In this document: one piece after another, positions 36,191 through 47,111 of the stretch
Numbering within the stretch: the first letter of the stretch is position 1
How the letters are laid out: each line of letters starts with the position of its first letter
NCBI GenBank assembly: GCA_963556145.1
Contig: OY744461.1
Coordinates: 558,001 to 622,000 of the forward strand
Length of the DNA stretch: 64,000 nucleotides
Direction of reading: 5' to 3'
Source of the DNA: Hygrocybe punicea
Taxonomy: Eukaryota > Basidiomycota > Agaricomycetes > Agaricales > Hygrophoraceae
The notes under the pieces: generated by a model
Database searches by the model: none
Told to the model about the DNA's origin: nothing
The model's input: the letters and a program-made list of their open reading frames with translations, nothing else
Position numbers and translations under genes: made by a program

Positions 36191-36294
36191 GTCTCTTGGG
36201 TTAACCTACCCCCCCAGCAAGCAACTGCGCTATGTGTACCTACCTTTTGCAACTATATCTGCGATTGGGTTAACAAAAACGACTGGGTCTACTG

Positions 36295-36389
36295 CACCCC
36301 CACCTGTGAAATGTCCGAGGGAACCTTCCACAGATGATGATGAAGGTATGATTGTTTTGTTGCCAAGGATGAACAAACACTCATCATGA
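36295..36389 (+). pseudogene. displaced C-terminal piece of the JmjC gene
   Basis: Removing the foldback element and one CACCCCC copy joins SPPRSPP on the left to PVKCPREPSTDDDEG on the right in the same frame, which then runs to TGA at 36387-36389, or to a donor at 36,346 (GTATGA). This is the expected original C-terminus of the JmjC protein and is independent evidence for the insertion. Confidence 0.65.
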
Positions 36390-36881
36390 TGCATCCAGAT
36401 TTCCTGATACCCCTCATAGACCCGAAACGGCGTTGTAAGTAGCCAGGTTGATGTTTCCCTGCTCGCAACGTCTGTATATATCATCCCGGCACTTCACAAT
36501 GTTGGACTGTTAATACAATATTACTTCAGGCATCTGAATGAACCAAGCCAAGCCAAGTCGAGCACGTGTTCAGGCTGGTTGGACATCACACGTGTGACCA
36601 TCACGTCACGCTGGGCGTCCAGAAGTGACATCACGTGTGTGACATGTCACAATTTAGTGTTACAGCACTGCAATGCATATAAAGACATTTATGTAGTCTT
36701 TCACCACAATTCGGCCAATGCAGCAACGCATAAGGACAATTATGTAGTCTGTCTATACAGGAAGGTTGACCGTATTAACGCGGTTTGGCCTACTTATGGC
36801 GTGTAGATCTTCGCAATGGTTGGTTGCTGCTGTATATGTATATGGTAAGGAGCAAAGACCGCACATTAACATAATATAGCT
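36390..36881. other. spacer with CACGTG palindromes
   Basis: No gene. At 36,562-36,650 lies GCACGTGTTC followed by CACACGTGTGACC, TCACGCTGGGC and TGACATCACGTGTGTGAC, related to the palindrome at 21,871-21,909. Confidence 0.4.
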
Positions 36882-38534
36882 TCACCTATCATTTTGCTTG
36901 GGATTTCGGCCCCCATGAGATCTCCCAGAGCGCCGTGCTGCTTCAGCCTCCGCTTGTTCAGCCAGCAATTTTTCTGCCATGTCTCTTGCCACCCTCTCGC
37001 GCTCTATTCTCTCTAGTTCGGCGTTCGCTTGTTCCAATCTTTCCCTGTCTGCCCTGTCTCGTTCTGCCCTCTCTCTTTCCACCCTGTCTCTTTCCGCCCT
37101 CTCTCTTTCCGCCCTCTCTCTTTCCGCCCTCTCTCTTTCCGCCCTCTCTCTTTCCACCCTCTCTCTTTCCGCCCTCATGCTTTTTGCCCTTTCTCTTTCC
37201 ACCTTCCGTCTCTCTTCCGTCTCTCTTTCCAACTTCCGTCTCTCTTGCGTCTCTCTTTCCACCCGCTCTCTTTCCGCCCTCACGCGTTTCGCCCTTTCTC
37301 TTTCCACCTTCCGTCTCTCTTCCGTCTCTCTTTCCACTGTCTCTCTTTCCACGCTCACTCTCTCAACCCTCTCCCTTTCCAACCTCTCTCTCTCGACTCT
37401 CTCTCTCTCCGCCCTGGCCTCTACTTGCTGTGCATTGCCCTCCTGTCCCTCCTGTCCCTCCTTGTCCCTCCGACCTTGTTGTGGAGTCTCCTGTCGGGTT
37501 CCTCCCTGATCTTCATCTGGACTTGAGTCGCCATCGGGTGAAGCACTACTCCAACTGCACTCGCTACTGCTGTCTTCAGTATCGGTCATCTTCTCCTTCC
37601 CCTTCCCCTTCCCCTTCCCCTTCCCCTTCCCCTTCATTGACAACTGGGTTTGTCTGTCACGATTGGACGTCTTCTTAGCAACAGTCTTCTGTTTCGACCG
37701 ACGCCTGTTGGACTTTGAAGACACCCCGTGAGTCCCCTTTGGTCGTCATCCGCCCATAGCGCTGGATTCTGCACGGTTAACCGCACTTGTCCCAGCCAAC
37801 GCAGCAGCAGACTGTTTGTCTTTTCTGGCCTTGACGAATGCATTATGCGCTCGTTGATCACTTTGTAAGACAGATTTAAACCGGAACGTTGGCAAGCCCT
37901 GTTTCTGCCTTTCCAACCAATGTTTGTGCATTTTTCGAAGATCGTCGAGCCTCATTTTCCAGGGCTCCTTGAGCTGCACATTCGTTGGAAGGTAGGAAGT
38001 TTCCACGTAATTGGGGGTCGTTCTTTCGATCGTTCCCCATGGAACGGAGGAGGTTGGGTTGTGGGCAGTATTTCCTGGCAGAAATGGTCAATGGGGGGTG
38101 TATGTAACAGCTCACCACTCACGATATGTCACGGTGACGATTGACCTAATCATATCTCGTAGAGTTGTCAGGGTTGGAGTTGCCTCGTCTGGAATGATGG
38201 GCCATCCGTTGTCATCGGTCTGAAGCTCATAAGGAGTGCTTTTGTCATAGCGGTGTGAAGGCGTATCGTCACTGCTGTTGTCACTGTCATCGTTGTCCCC
38301 TGCCTTTTCTAGGGTCATAGAAGTGAGATATCCATGATCAAAGGTTGATAGGTTGGAATATCACTATTTTGGAACGTCAACGCTAAATGTTCATCCCACG
38401 ATGACCATATCACATCTCCCTCCTTCGTGAAGATCTTTGAAAACTTTTCACCAACAGGACCGGGAGTTTCCAGCCTCAAAGGAAAGGCTATAAGCCCATT
38501 GTGTATCATAATAACGAGGGAACATACTTTCCTT

Positions 38535-39178
38535 TACAGCCGTTTTCAGCGAGTATTGGAAACACGATTTCTAAATGGTGGCTGTGCATTTCTGAATAAG
38601 GAAGCTGCCGAGAACCCGAGGTTTGATGAGCATATTACATAAGATAGATGTCATCCATATATGGCTACACCACATGACTTAGCGTGACAGACAGTAAAAT
38701 GACAATAGATAATGGTTAAGGACAATAGAAAAACAGATGTTGCAGAGAAAGATTTAGAGGGCACTTCAAAAGGTGTTGGTGTATTTAAAACCATGATTTT
38801 CTATCAGGTGAAGGAGGAGATAAGCATTCAGTTCCAATGTTACACAGCACGTCACAAAGCATCACACCCGCTTCTCTTGAGTAAATTACTGACCTCCTCC
38901 TTCACCTGATAGAAAATCATGGTTTTAAATACACCAACACCTTTTGAGGTGCCCTCTAAATCTTTCTCTGCAACATCTGTTTTTCTATTGTCCTTAACCA
39001 TTATCTATTGTCATTTTACTGTCTGTCACGCTAAGTCATGTGGTGTAGCCATATATGGATGACATCTATCTTATGTAATATGCTCATCAAACCTCGGGTT
39101 CTCGGCAGCTTCCTTATTCAGAAATGCACAGCCACCATTTAGAAATCGTGTTTCCAATACTCGCTGAAAACGGCTGTA
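38535..39178. repeat. 285-bp inverted duplication with a 74-bp loop
   Basis: Arms 38535-38819 and 38894-39178 are reverse complements with a single difference noticed (CACTTCAAAAGG against CACCTCAAAAGG). The right arm carries coding sequence of the interrupted gene (ending VFSEYWKHDF), so the left arm is an inverted copy of an exon-intron boundary region. Spacer 38820-38893 is unrelated. Confidence 0.93.
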
Positions 39179-39430
39179 ATCAACATTCCGTTCTCATCCT
39201 CGTACCCAAACATCATGAAAACCTTGATGCCCATCTGTTGATCCACATCCTTCATGAATTTCAGGGCGGTCTTGCCAAAATCTTTGGTTGCTCGACTGTG
39301 TAAAGTTAGAACATTCAACTTCTGTTGATGATTATGAATGGACATGCCTTCTTTTAATGTCAACTCCTGCGCCTTGTTTGTTCCAGCTCTCAGCCAGAGC
39401 TGCGTATTCAGAGAGCTTTTCGGAACTGAG

Positions 39431-40940
39431 TAGTGTTGCCGTAGTTCGGTTCCGAACCTAGCCGAACCCGGTTCAAACCCCGAACCGAACCCTAGGTTCA
39501 GTCTAAGTTCAGCCAAGTGCTGAACCGGACCGCAGGTTCAGTTCCGGGTTTCGAGGCCTGCCGGATTTCCTGAACGGCTCCAAACCGCGTCCAAACCGCG
39601 AACGCGGATATTTTTAAGGTATTTATTTCATTTATTTTTCGCATTCCTTTACTTACTTTTTCGTGTTAAACGGTATCATGTGACCGTTACAGGTAGCTTT
39701 CTTCACCAACACGCAACAACGCAAGGCCAATGAACGTGACACAATGTCGCGTTCATGAACACAGGTACGTATTTTACTTTCCTGAACTTTACTAATGTTG
39801 CCTGCTACAGGAAGCTCGACCGCGACCGCAGTGTGACCACACCCACGGCCGCGAGATGACCACCCAACGCCAACCCAATGCCAACGGACGCACGACAGCT
39901 GCAACACCACCACCACCACCACCAGCGGCGGCAACAACAACGGCAACGACAACCACGACGGCCAGCAGCAGCAGCAGCAATGCCGGCAGCAGCAGCAGTG
40001 GCAATGCCGGCAGCAGCAGCAGTGGCAACGGCAACGGCAACGGCAGCGGCAGCAGCAACGGCCACGACAGCAGCGGCAGCAGTGACAGCAGCAACGGCGA
40101 CGGCAGCAGGAGCAGCGCCGGCAGCGGCAGCAACGACGGCAGCAACGACGGCAGCAACGGCGGCAACAGCAGCAGCAGCAGCAGCAGCAACAGCGGCAGC
40201 GGCAACGGCGACAGCAGCAGCAGCGGCAGCGGCAATGGCGACAGCAGCAGCAGCGGCAGCGGCAATGGCGACAGCAGCAGCAGCGGCAGCAGCAACGGCG
40301 ACGGCAGCAGGAGCAGCAGCGGCAGCAGCAACGGCGACGGCAGCAGGAGCAGCAGCGGCAGCAGCAACGGCGACGGCAGCAGGAGCAGCAGCGGCAGCAG
40401 CAACGGCGACGGCAGCAGGAGCAGCGCCGGCAGCGGCAGCAACGACGGCAGCAACGACGGCAGCAACGACGGCAGCAGCAGTATCAGCAGCAACGGCGGC
40501 AACAGCAGCAACGGCGGCAACAGCAGCAGCAGCAGCAGCAGCAGCCGTGGCAGCAACACCACCACAACCATACCACCGCCCCGACGAGGACAACGGTTGG
40601 CAGCAGCAGCGCCGGCAATGCCACGCAGGGACCACGGGACAAGACCCCCCGTCCCTCCACATCCCTTGGGGACACCGGAGGGCTCCCCCGCACCCATCTA
40701 CCTCGCGAAGTGCAGCGCCGTATCTATTGATACGCGCCTGCCATTCGCGAGGAGAACGGACGGGGTGAGCCCACCTCGGTCTGGGTTTCAGACCGCGTCT
40801 GAACCCAGACCGAACGCGAAGAGACGGTTTGACGCCGTCTGGGTCCGGGTTTGGCCATGCGCCAAACTGGACCCGAAGTTCAGTTCGCGGTTCCGCCAAA
40901 AAGGGTCGGAACCGGACCGAACTGAACTTCGGCAACACTA
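39431..40940. mobile_element. non-autonomous hAT-like element (1,510 bp)
   Basis: Perfect 8-bp target duplication GAACTGAG (39423-39430 and 40941-40948). Ends TAGTGTTGCCGTAGTTCGG at left and, inverted, TAGTGTTGCCGAAGTTCAG at right, with subterminal GGTTC/GAACC repeats. The interior (39,900-40,560) is a GC-rich AGC/GGC trinucleotide field with a 36-bp higher-order repeat (about 40,266-40,440), open in several frames as poly-Ser/Gly/Asn or poly-Ala; these are not genes. Inserted in an exon of the 36.9-41.9 kb gene. Confidence 0.9.
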
Positions 40941-41135
40941 GAACTGAGACTGGCGACTAGCTCACTCCAAGCTTTACCATAACACCTGATATAACCTGGT
41001 GTCCCTGCCGCCTCCCCTGACATCTCGGCAGTTCTTTCGTCTATCTCCTTTCTCATCTTTTCCCTCAAGACAAGCCTAACAGTCCACTTCCCCAAAAGTT
41101 TCGGTGCGTCTTCAGTTTGGTCCTCTTGTTTGGAC

Positions 41136-41604
41136 TATGGCCAGTCAGGGGTACACCCGCAGTGCTCTGGGGCTGTACTCGGACCCGTACCCGTCACGGG
41201 TACGTACCCGAGGCCAAAAGTACGGGTATGGCACGGGTTTTGCAGGGGTACAGGAAGAAACATGCAAAATACCCCATTTTTACCTGTTTTTGGTGGTTTT
41301 TATGGTTATTGTGGACGGAATACTGGTCGGATCCCTTTAGTGTAAAGGAGCACAATGTTCAGAATACTGTGGGGAGTGTTGAGAGCATTTTTACATATTT
41401 TTACAAGCAATGATTCTCATTATATCCCTCAAAAATAGCGAAAAATACCCCAAAAATTGAGTTTTTGATGTTTCTTCTCCCAAAAGAAATACAGCCCATA
41501 CCCGCGTGGGTACTGCGGGTATTCTGAGGCTGGACTCGTACCCTTAACCCGTGGTACCCGTACTCTTAACCCCTGGGGGTATTGCATACCCTTGACCTGC
41601 CCTA
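41136..41604. mobile_element. non-autonomous hAT-like element (469 bp)
   Basis: Perfect 8-bp target duplication GTTTGGAC (41128-41135 and 41605-41612). Ends TATGGCCAGTCAGGGGTAC and, inverted, TAGGGCAGGTCAAGGGTAT. Subterminal GGACCCGTACCCGTCACGGG repeats place it with the element at 23,148. Inserted in the same host gene, 188 bp from the next insertion upstream. Confidence 0.87.
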
Positions 41605-41860
41605 GTTTGGACCGATGATTGTGATACCATGTTTGGATTTTCTAAATATGTGGTATGGCAGACGGTTTATCTTGACAATACAGAAATTCACATACAGTAT
41701 TCATCTCGGATGGCCATTCTGCCACATCGGCTTTGGCGGACAGTCTCAGTTGTTTTTTGATCCCTTTTACCACTGCAATTCGATCTTCTGGACTGGCTTG
41801 TCTGTATTGATCGTAGTATTTTTCGAGGATGGCGGAAAATGCAGGTGTGATCCACTTCAT

Positions 41861-42239
41861 TTTTGCTGGGGAGATGGGAGTTTAGGGTGGAGAGAACGAA
41901 GAGGCCTCGTGTTAAACTCATGGCGCACCTAACCGGCAAATCACATGAGTGATGGAGAAAACGTGTATCTCCCTCTGATCATTGCTCACGATTGTGGTGA
42001 CTTGAGGGTGATTAAAGGTGTGGTAGATGAGCTGTACAAATCATCAACAACAGCACAATGCATAGCCGTTGTGCAGATATGTATGAGACCACTTGTAATT
42101 TGTTGAAGCTACTGGGAACAGAAGAACTGAGTGCTGCATGTTTGGCAGATGAATACCTCAGTTGGGGAGTAACAGCCCAACACATGTTCAATTCGGACAC
42201 AATATATGTTATGTGAATTCCAATTATCCAAGAGGGTCA
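41861..42239. other. spacer
   Basis: Upstream of the disrupted gene; may hold its promoter or first exon. Nothing definable. Confidence 0.3.
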
Positions 42240-43060
42240 CAACAAGGACGGTCGACCAACCCACACCTGGCAGATGGTCGGCCAACCCATGCCTGATGGG
42301 TAGCCAATATATTCCAATGTGTCGGCCAACCCACGTCTGATGGGCAGCCAATATGTGGCAGACGGTCGGCCAACCCATGTCTGCTGGGCAACGAATATTT
42401 GGCAGACGGTCGGCCAACCCATGTCTGCTGGGCAACGAATATTTGGCAGACGGTCGGCCAACCCATGCCTGATGGGTAGCCAATATATTCCAATGTGTTG
42501 GCCAACCCACGTCTGATGGGCAGCCAAGATATGGCAGACGGTCGGCCAACCCATGTCTGCTGGGCAGCCAATATTTGGCAGACGGTCGGCCAACCCATGC
42601 CTGATGGGCAGCCAATATATTCCAATGTGTCGGCCAACCCATGTCTGATGGGCAGCCAATATGTGGCAGACGGTCGGCCAACCCATGTCTGCTGGGCAGC
42701 CAATATTTGGCAGACGGTCGGCCAACCCATGCCTGATGGGTAGCCAATATATTCCAATGTGTTGGCCAACCCACGTCTGATGGGCAGCCAAGATATGGCA
42801 GACGGTCGGCCAACCCATGTCTGCTGGGCAGCCAATATTTGGCAGACGGTCAGCCAACCCATGCCTGATGAGTAGCCAATATATTCCAATGAGTCGGCCA
42901 ACCCACGTCTGATGGGTAGCCAATATATGGCAGACGGTCAGCCAACCCATGCCTGATGGGCAGCCAATATATTCCAATGTGTCGGCCAACCCACGTCTGA
43001 TGGGCAGCCAAGATATGGCAGACGGTCGGCCAACCCAAGTCTGATGGCAAGCTGAAACCC
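42240..43060. repeat. 44-bp tandem repeat, about 18 copies
   Basis: Unit (C/T)GGCCAACCCA(T/C)G(T/C)CTG(A/C)TGGG followed by CAGCCAATAT and one of two ends, TTGGCAGACGGT or ATTCCAATGTGT, arranged in a higher-order pattern of four to five units. Because 44 is not divisible by three, the same peptide (GWPTVCQILAAQQTWVG) appears in all three minus frames, giving long overlapping open frames that need not be genes. Diverged copies continue to about 43,200. Confidence 0.88.
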
Positions 43061-43370
43061 CCACCAGGTTTGGGGGAAATATCCCCCGGTTGGCCAACCC
43101 ACTCGGCCTGGCCAGCTGTATGCCTTGGCCAAGCCATCTGCCTTGGGAAAAGATATTGGTCGGCCGAGGTCGGCTGGCCCACTTCAAGTGGGAATTGTCC
43201 ATCTCGGCTGACCCATGTTTCATGGACAAGATCCGCTGTAAGGTGTGAGAAGATGAGGAAAGGGGCGGAAAGAAAGGGAAGGAAAAGGGGGTTAGAGGAG
43301 GGGGAGGGAGGTTAGGGGAGGGGAAAAGAGAGGGTGAAGGGGGTTAGGCGAAGGAGGACAGGGACACACT
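43061..43370. other. diverged repeat edge and purine-rich tract
   Basis: GGCCAACCCA-like remnants to about 43,210, then a GGGAAGG/AGGGGG purine tract (43,250-43,340). No gene. Confidence 0.4.
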
Positions 43371-44150
43371 CACCATCGCCGTTGCTGCTGCTGTTGCCAT
43401 TGCTGCCACTGCTGTTGCCATTGCCGCCGTTGCTGATGCCGCTGCTGCTGTCGTCGTCCTTTGCAACTCTCACGGCCACTGTCGCCCCGTCATTGTTGTC
43501 CTTCATTGTTGCCCTACTGCATTCCTGGTTGTCATTGTCATTGCTGTTGTCATTGTCATTGTCATCCCGCCATCTACCCTCTTGGTGCTGGCCTATGTGT
43601 GAGGGCAACAGCGACAGGGATCACCAGTAGTCAGTAAATAATAATAATTAATAATAAGAAAACTCACAGAAGGGCGTGGGTGGTACACCCATGCCCGGTG
43701 CATCTCCCATCTGCTCCGTCTTCCCTCGCATCACTGTCATCCGCGTCGGCCACCGTCTGAGGCCGTGGATCATTTTCGTTTTGGCCGTTGTGGTTGTGGA
43801 CTGAGGTGGGCGTGGGTGTGGGCGTGGGTGCGGGTGCAGGCATGGATATAGGCATAGACCTGGGCATGATCGTGGGCGTGAGCTGGGCACTGCCGTAGTT
43901 AGTCAGTAAACGAAAAAATGTGATGAAATGTAAAAAAAATGTACCAATGTAGCAGGGCCCCACCCCTGCTAGTTCCATTGTCTTGTCTCCTTCGCTGTTG
44001 GCGTCCCGCATCACCGTGGTGGCTGTGGCCATCGTTCATTGTCGGCGTGGTGACGCTCCTGTATCAGGGTGGGGTAGTCAGTGACAGCACAAAAAAAGAA
44101 GAAGAAAAAAACATAATGCAGCGGGGAGGGTACTAGCCCCCGCTGCTCTC
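43371..44150 (-). other. three hairpin/donor exon-like modules (minus strand)
   Basis: Read leftwards, three modules each consist of coding-like sequence ending in a GC hairpin, then a donor-like site and a branch-point-like TTTACTGACTA. Hairpins: 44,120-44,144 (AGCGGGG/CCCCGCT), 43,950-43,971 (TAGCAGGG/CCCTGCTA) and 43,672-43,696 (GGGCATGGGTG/CACCCACGCCC). Donor-like GTACATTT is at 43,944 and GTGAGTT at 43,667; branch points at 44,083, 43,908 and 43,636. The exon end at 43,672 encodes PGMGVPPTPF. A further low-complexity Asn/Asp/Ser exon (43,608-43,370) follows. It matches modules at 55.9-58.6 and 63.4-64.0 kb. I do not recognise the family. Confidence 0.5.
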
Positions 44151-44685
44151 GTCGTTGCTGGACTCATCCGGCGTCGATCCGGGGTGTTGGACAATGGGCG
44201 TTGGGTGTGACCGTTTGGCGTTGCTTTGGTTGACGCATCTTGTTGATTGGCATGTGATGTTCATGCATTCCCAAATTGGTCTGTGCACCAAACAACTGTA
44301 TATAAGGTGCCAGAACCTCACATATTTACTTCGGGGCATTCCCCCTTTAGTACTTAACAATAAGATAAATAGGTTATAAAAATGATGAGTTTACAGTTAT
44401 TATTTAAAAATGATTTTCGTGTAGATTCCACATGGACTCCAGGTGAACAAAAATGGGTCATAGTTCATGTGGAATTTACCTGGAGTGGGAGTGAAATTTT
44501 GAGTGGTAAAATGTTCATTTGGCTGGGATGGAATTCATGTGGAATCCACCTGGAATCCACATTGTCCCACTGGGAATCAGTGGTAAAGGGTAAAGAGCTC
44601 CTTGACAAGTAGGTACAAAATACAAAATGTCATTCATATCTCAATTTCTCATATCTATTTTGGTATGAAGAATTCAATTCAACAC
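44151..44685. other. spacer, no gene assigned
   Basis: Contains CATGTGGAATTTACCTGG and CATGTGGAATCCACCTGG (44,470 and 44,540), relatives of the CCAGGAAT minisatellites at 57.0 and 61.2 kb. No gene. Confidence 0.35.
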
Positions 44686-44835
44686 CAAGTAAGATAAGAT
44701 TGAATGCTAAGCTAAGACTCTGAGATAAGATAAGATTAAGCTGAGACTCTGAGATTAAGTTGAGACTCTGAGATAAGATAAGATATGCTACACACTAGAT
44801 AAGAGATAAGATATCCAAGATAAGATAAAATCAAA
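44686..44835. repeat. GATAAG-rich tandem repeat
   Basis: Units of about 24-35 bp built from AGATAAGATAAGATTAAG and CTGAGACTCTGAG, four to five copies, giving more than ten AGATAAG sites, the core bound by fungal GATA factors. Whether they function is unknown. Confidence 0.75.
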
Positions 44836-45161
44836 AGAGAGCAAGATAAAAACCTGTGATCTTTTTCCTCTCTCTCTAGTCAGTTGCAGGAGATAATCCA
44901 ATATAAGTGATTACCTATGAATATCAAAATCAGTCAGAATTGGGAATCCCAGCAAGACTGGAAAATATTGCAAAATCCACAAGCCCTCTAGTGGCATTGC
45001 TAACTATACCAAGTGACATATCAGAATGGTGGATATTATATATTTTATTTATATTATCATGTTTTATAAATCCATGTCATTTCCTACTTGATTCCCTGAT
45101 GACTAGCGCCAATTTGATCTATCTGAGTTTGAAATGATATAACTACAAACAAATATAGGGT
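44836..45161. other. AT-rich spacer
   Basis: AT-rich with no gene or repeat that I can define. Confidence 0.35.
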
Positions 45162-47111
45162 ATAGCACGGGTGACCCGTGGGTTTTTAAACTCCGACCCG
45201 TACCTGTACCCGCTAACACCGTACCCGCTGCAGGTGTGGGTCTTAATTACCCATGGGGAACAAAGGGTATGCATTTACCCGTGGCACCCGGCATCACCGC
45301 CAAGGTTCCACGGGTACAGACTACAGATGGGAGTACAACAACACAACAATATTTAAGACGACGCGTCGTCAACGACCGGATCCCATTTGCCTACTCGGCA
45401 CTCACTTCTGCCAACTTCCGCTTCTTTGTATTGGCCTTGATGGCATCAACAAGATCCTCCATCAAGACAAGGTCTTGACGACACCATGATCCAAGGCATA
45501 GATAAGCCCTGATTGATTGCGCCGAGAGCCGATTTCATGTGAATTGAAGAAGATGCCGGCCTTGAGAGAATACCCGTTCGACGGCAGTCGACGTGGCTAT
45601 GCAATCTGATCAGCATCACCCACATACAATATCAGGCTTGGCTTACCGGGGATGCTTAGATAGTCCATCGCCATTCGGAAGAGGTTGGGGTAGATGTGCC
45701 TGGCATCAATCCACCATTTGAGTGGATCGCAGCAACTCTCAACCAGAAGACGAAGGTATTCGTCGATCTCTGAAGCACGAGTGGGGGGGAGAACTGAAAG
45801 GTTCGCTATATCAAAGGCATCAAGGCCTGTTTTGCTGACAGACTGGAGTGATGATCAGCACCAGTCAATCAGTGGACGACAACACTTACGGGCTTGGTGG
45901 CCATGCTCGCAGTCTCTTTGGACTCATATGTTCCAATGTATTCCTCCCTGACCAAGTTTTCCACCTCCTCGATCCATTCATCCTCCCACTTGTGCTGGTG
46001 GAAGTATTCGAGCTTCATGCCTGGGTGGAGTATCATGGCGATACGGTACGCAGGAGAGCTATCGGTTAAAGAGTAGTAACGGTTTATCTTGGCTTGGGCG
46101 AGCTTCATCGCAGCTTGGATCGTGGCATGGTAGGGCTTGGTGGTGGTGGTGTTGAGAGAATCTGTAAGCTTGTCCATGGCAGGGATGACGGCCACAATAC
46201 TGGCGGAATTCTTGGAGAAATGGATTGTAGCTGCCTTGTATTGCTTGAGGATGTGCGCGAGATCCTGGATAATGTTCCAGTCATCAGCAAACAACTCATA
46301 CTTATGGAGTTTGAGGGTTTTGTTGGCGGTGATGCTGTCAATAGCCTCTGGTAGTTGAGGGCGAAGCGCATCATGTCGTATGTTGAGTTCCATCGGGTGA
46401 CAACATCGTGGGGGATAAGATGACGCTTCAGCTTCAGTGTCTCACAGGTTTGCCTCCAGGCGGGGAGGGCAATTGTCGTGGAGTGGATGATGGCGAATGC
46501 AAGCTGACAAAGCTGGAATCGAGTCAGGCAATGGTGATACTAACCCAAGTAAGGGTAATGTACCTTAGTGACAGTCTCTCAAATCGTTGCAGTCTCCGCA
46601 AGGACCCTCTCCCATTCATTAGCCGGCAACTGATCCAGTTCATCCACTCCATCATCAAAGTCCTCGGCATTCCAGTTGATGCCACCATTGTCCTTGTCCT
46701 CATTGTCCTTGTCCTTGTCCTCATCAAAGTCTTCCAGCGCCATCTCCTCAGCAATGCTGGCATCCTCATTGCCACCATCCTTGGCGGCCTTGATCCCGGC
46801 ATTGAACGGGCGAAGCAGAGTGACAGCAGCGAGTTGGATGGTGTGGTTGAAGCATCTGATGCGATGCTCTGCATCAAAGGCATTTTCCATGCCAGCGAGC
46901 TTGGTTGTCTGAGTATCGTTGGAGGAAGCGTTGTCAGCGTTCATTGCGAGAATCTTGTCCGTCAGGCTGAAACGCATGAGCATCACTTGAAAGGCAAGGG
47001 CCAGAGCGGCTCCGGTGTGAGACTGAGAAAATGTTAGTGTGACTCGAAAGACGAGGGAAGATGGTGTACCTCTGGGACTTCAATAATGTCCAGCAAAAAC
47101 GCTAACATAAC

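Larger units (their letters stand above)
30280..36294. mobile_element. 6.0-kb palindromic foldback-type element
   Basis: The right half is a reverse-complement copy of the left half. Outer ends read CAGTAGACCCAGTC(A/G)TTTT at 30280 and, inverted, at 36294; matched inward landmarks include AGTTGCTTGCTGGGGGGG (30,351 and 36,208), the minisatellites, TTAATGTTGACAACATTG (31,731 and 35,075), GT/AC-rich blocks (32,160 and 34,500) and GGGTGCGAGTTGCC against GGCAACTCGAACCC (32,950 and 33,670). Symmetry centre is about 33,287, so each arm is about 3 kb with almost no unique core. Flanked by a 7-bp direct repeat CACCCCC (30273-30279 and 36295-36301). No transposase gene is recognisable; low-complexity frames rich in Asp/Arg/Thr occur in each arm. 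It sits in the 3' part of the JmjC gene. Confidence 0.85.
36882..41860 (-). pseudogene. large unknown protein, hit by three insertions or rearrangements
   Basis: Minus-strand gene in pieces: exon 41860-41696 (KWITPAFSAILEKYY), exon from 41641 (IQTWYHNHRSK) interrupted at 41604, continuing 41127-40941 (GKWTVRLVLREKM), interrupted at 40940, continuing 39430-about 39,150 (LTLKEGMSIHNHQQ, KVFMMFGYEDENG). Downstream exons are about 38,490-38,330, 38,318-38,112, 37,991-37,746 and the coiled-coil exon 37724-36882. The WYHNH segment recalls a helix-turn-helix style WF-x-N-x-R motif, but a homeodomain is not established. The C-terminus has a GKGKGKGK run, acidic and Ser-rich linker, then about 130 residues of Arg/Glu 6-residue repeats (ERERAE) forming a long charged helix. 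Removing each element restores frame. It resembles multicopy Agaricomycete hypothetical proteins from memory; function unknown. The coiled-coil exon might be a separate gene. Confidence 0.6.

Noticed and set aside
39856..40941. Poly-Ser/Gly/Asn and poly-Ala frames on both strands
   Set aside because: They come from an AGC/GGC trinucleotide field inside a hAT-like element with inverted ends and a target duplication.
42240..43230. Long minus-strand protein of up to 330 residues
   Set aside because: Three overlapping frames give the same peptide because the 44-bp repeat is open in all minus frames; no start, splice or domain evidence.
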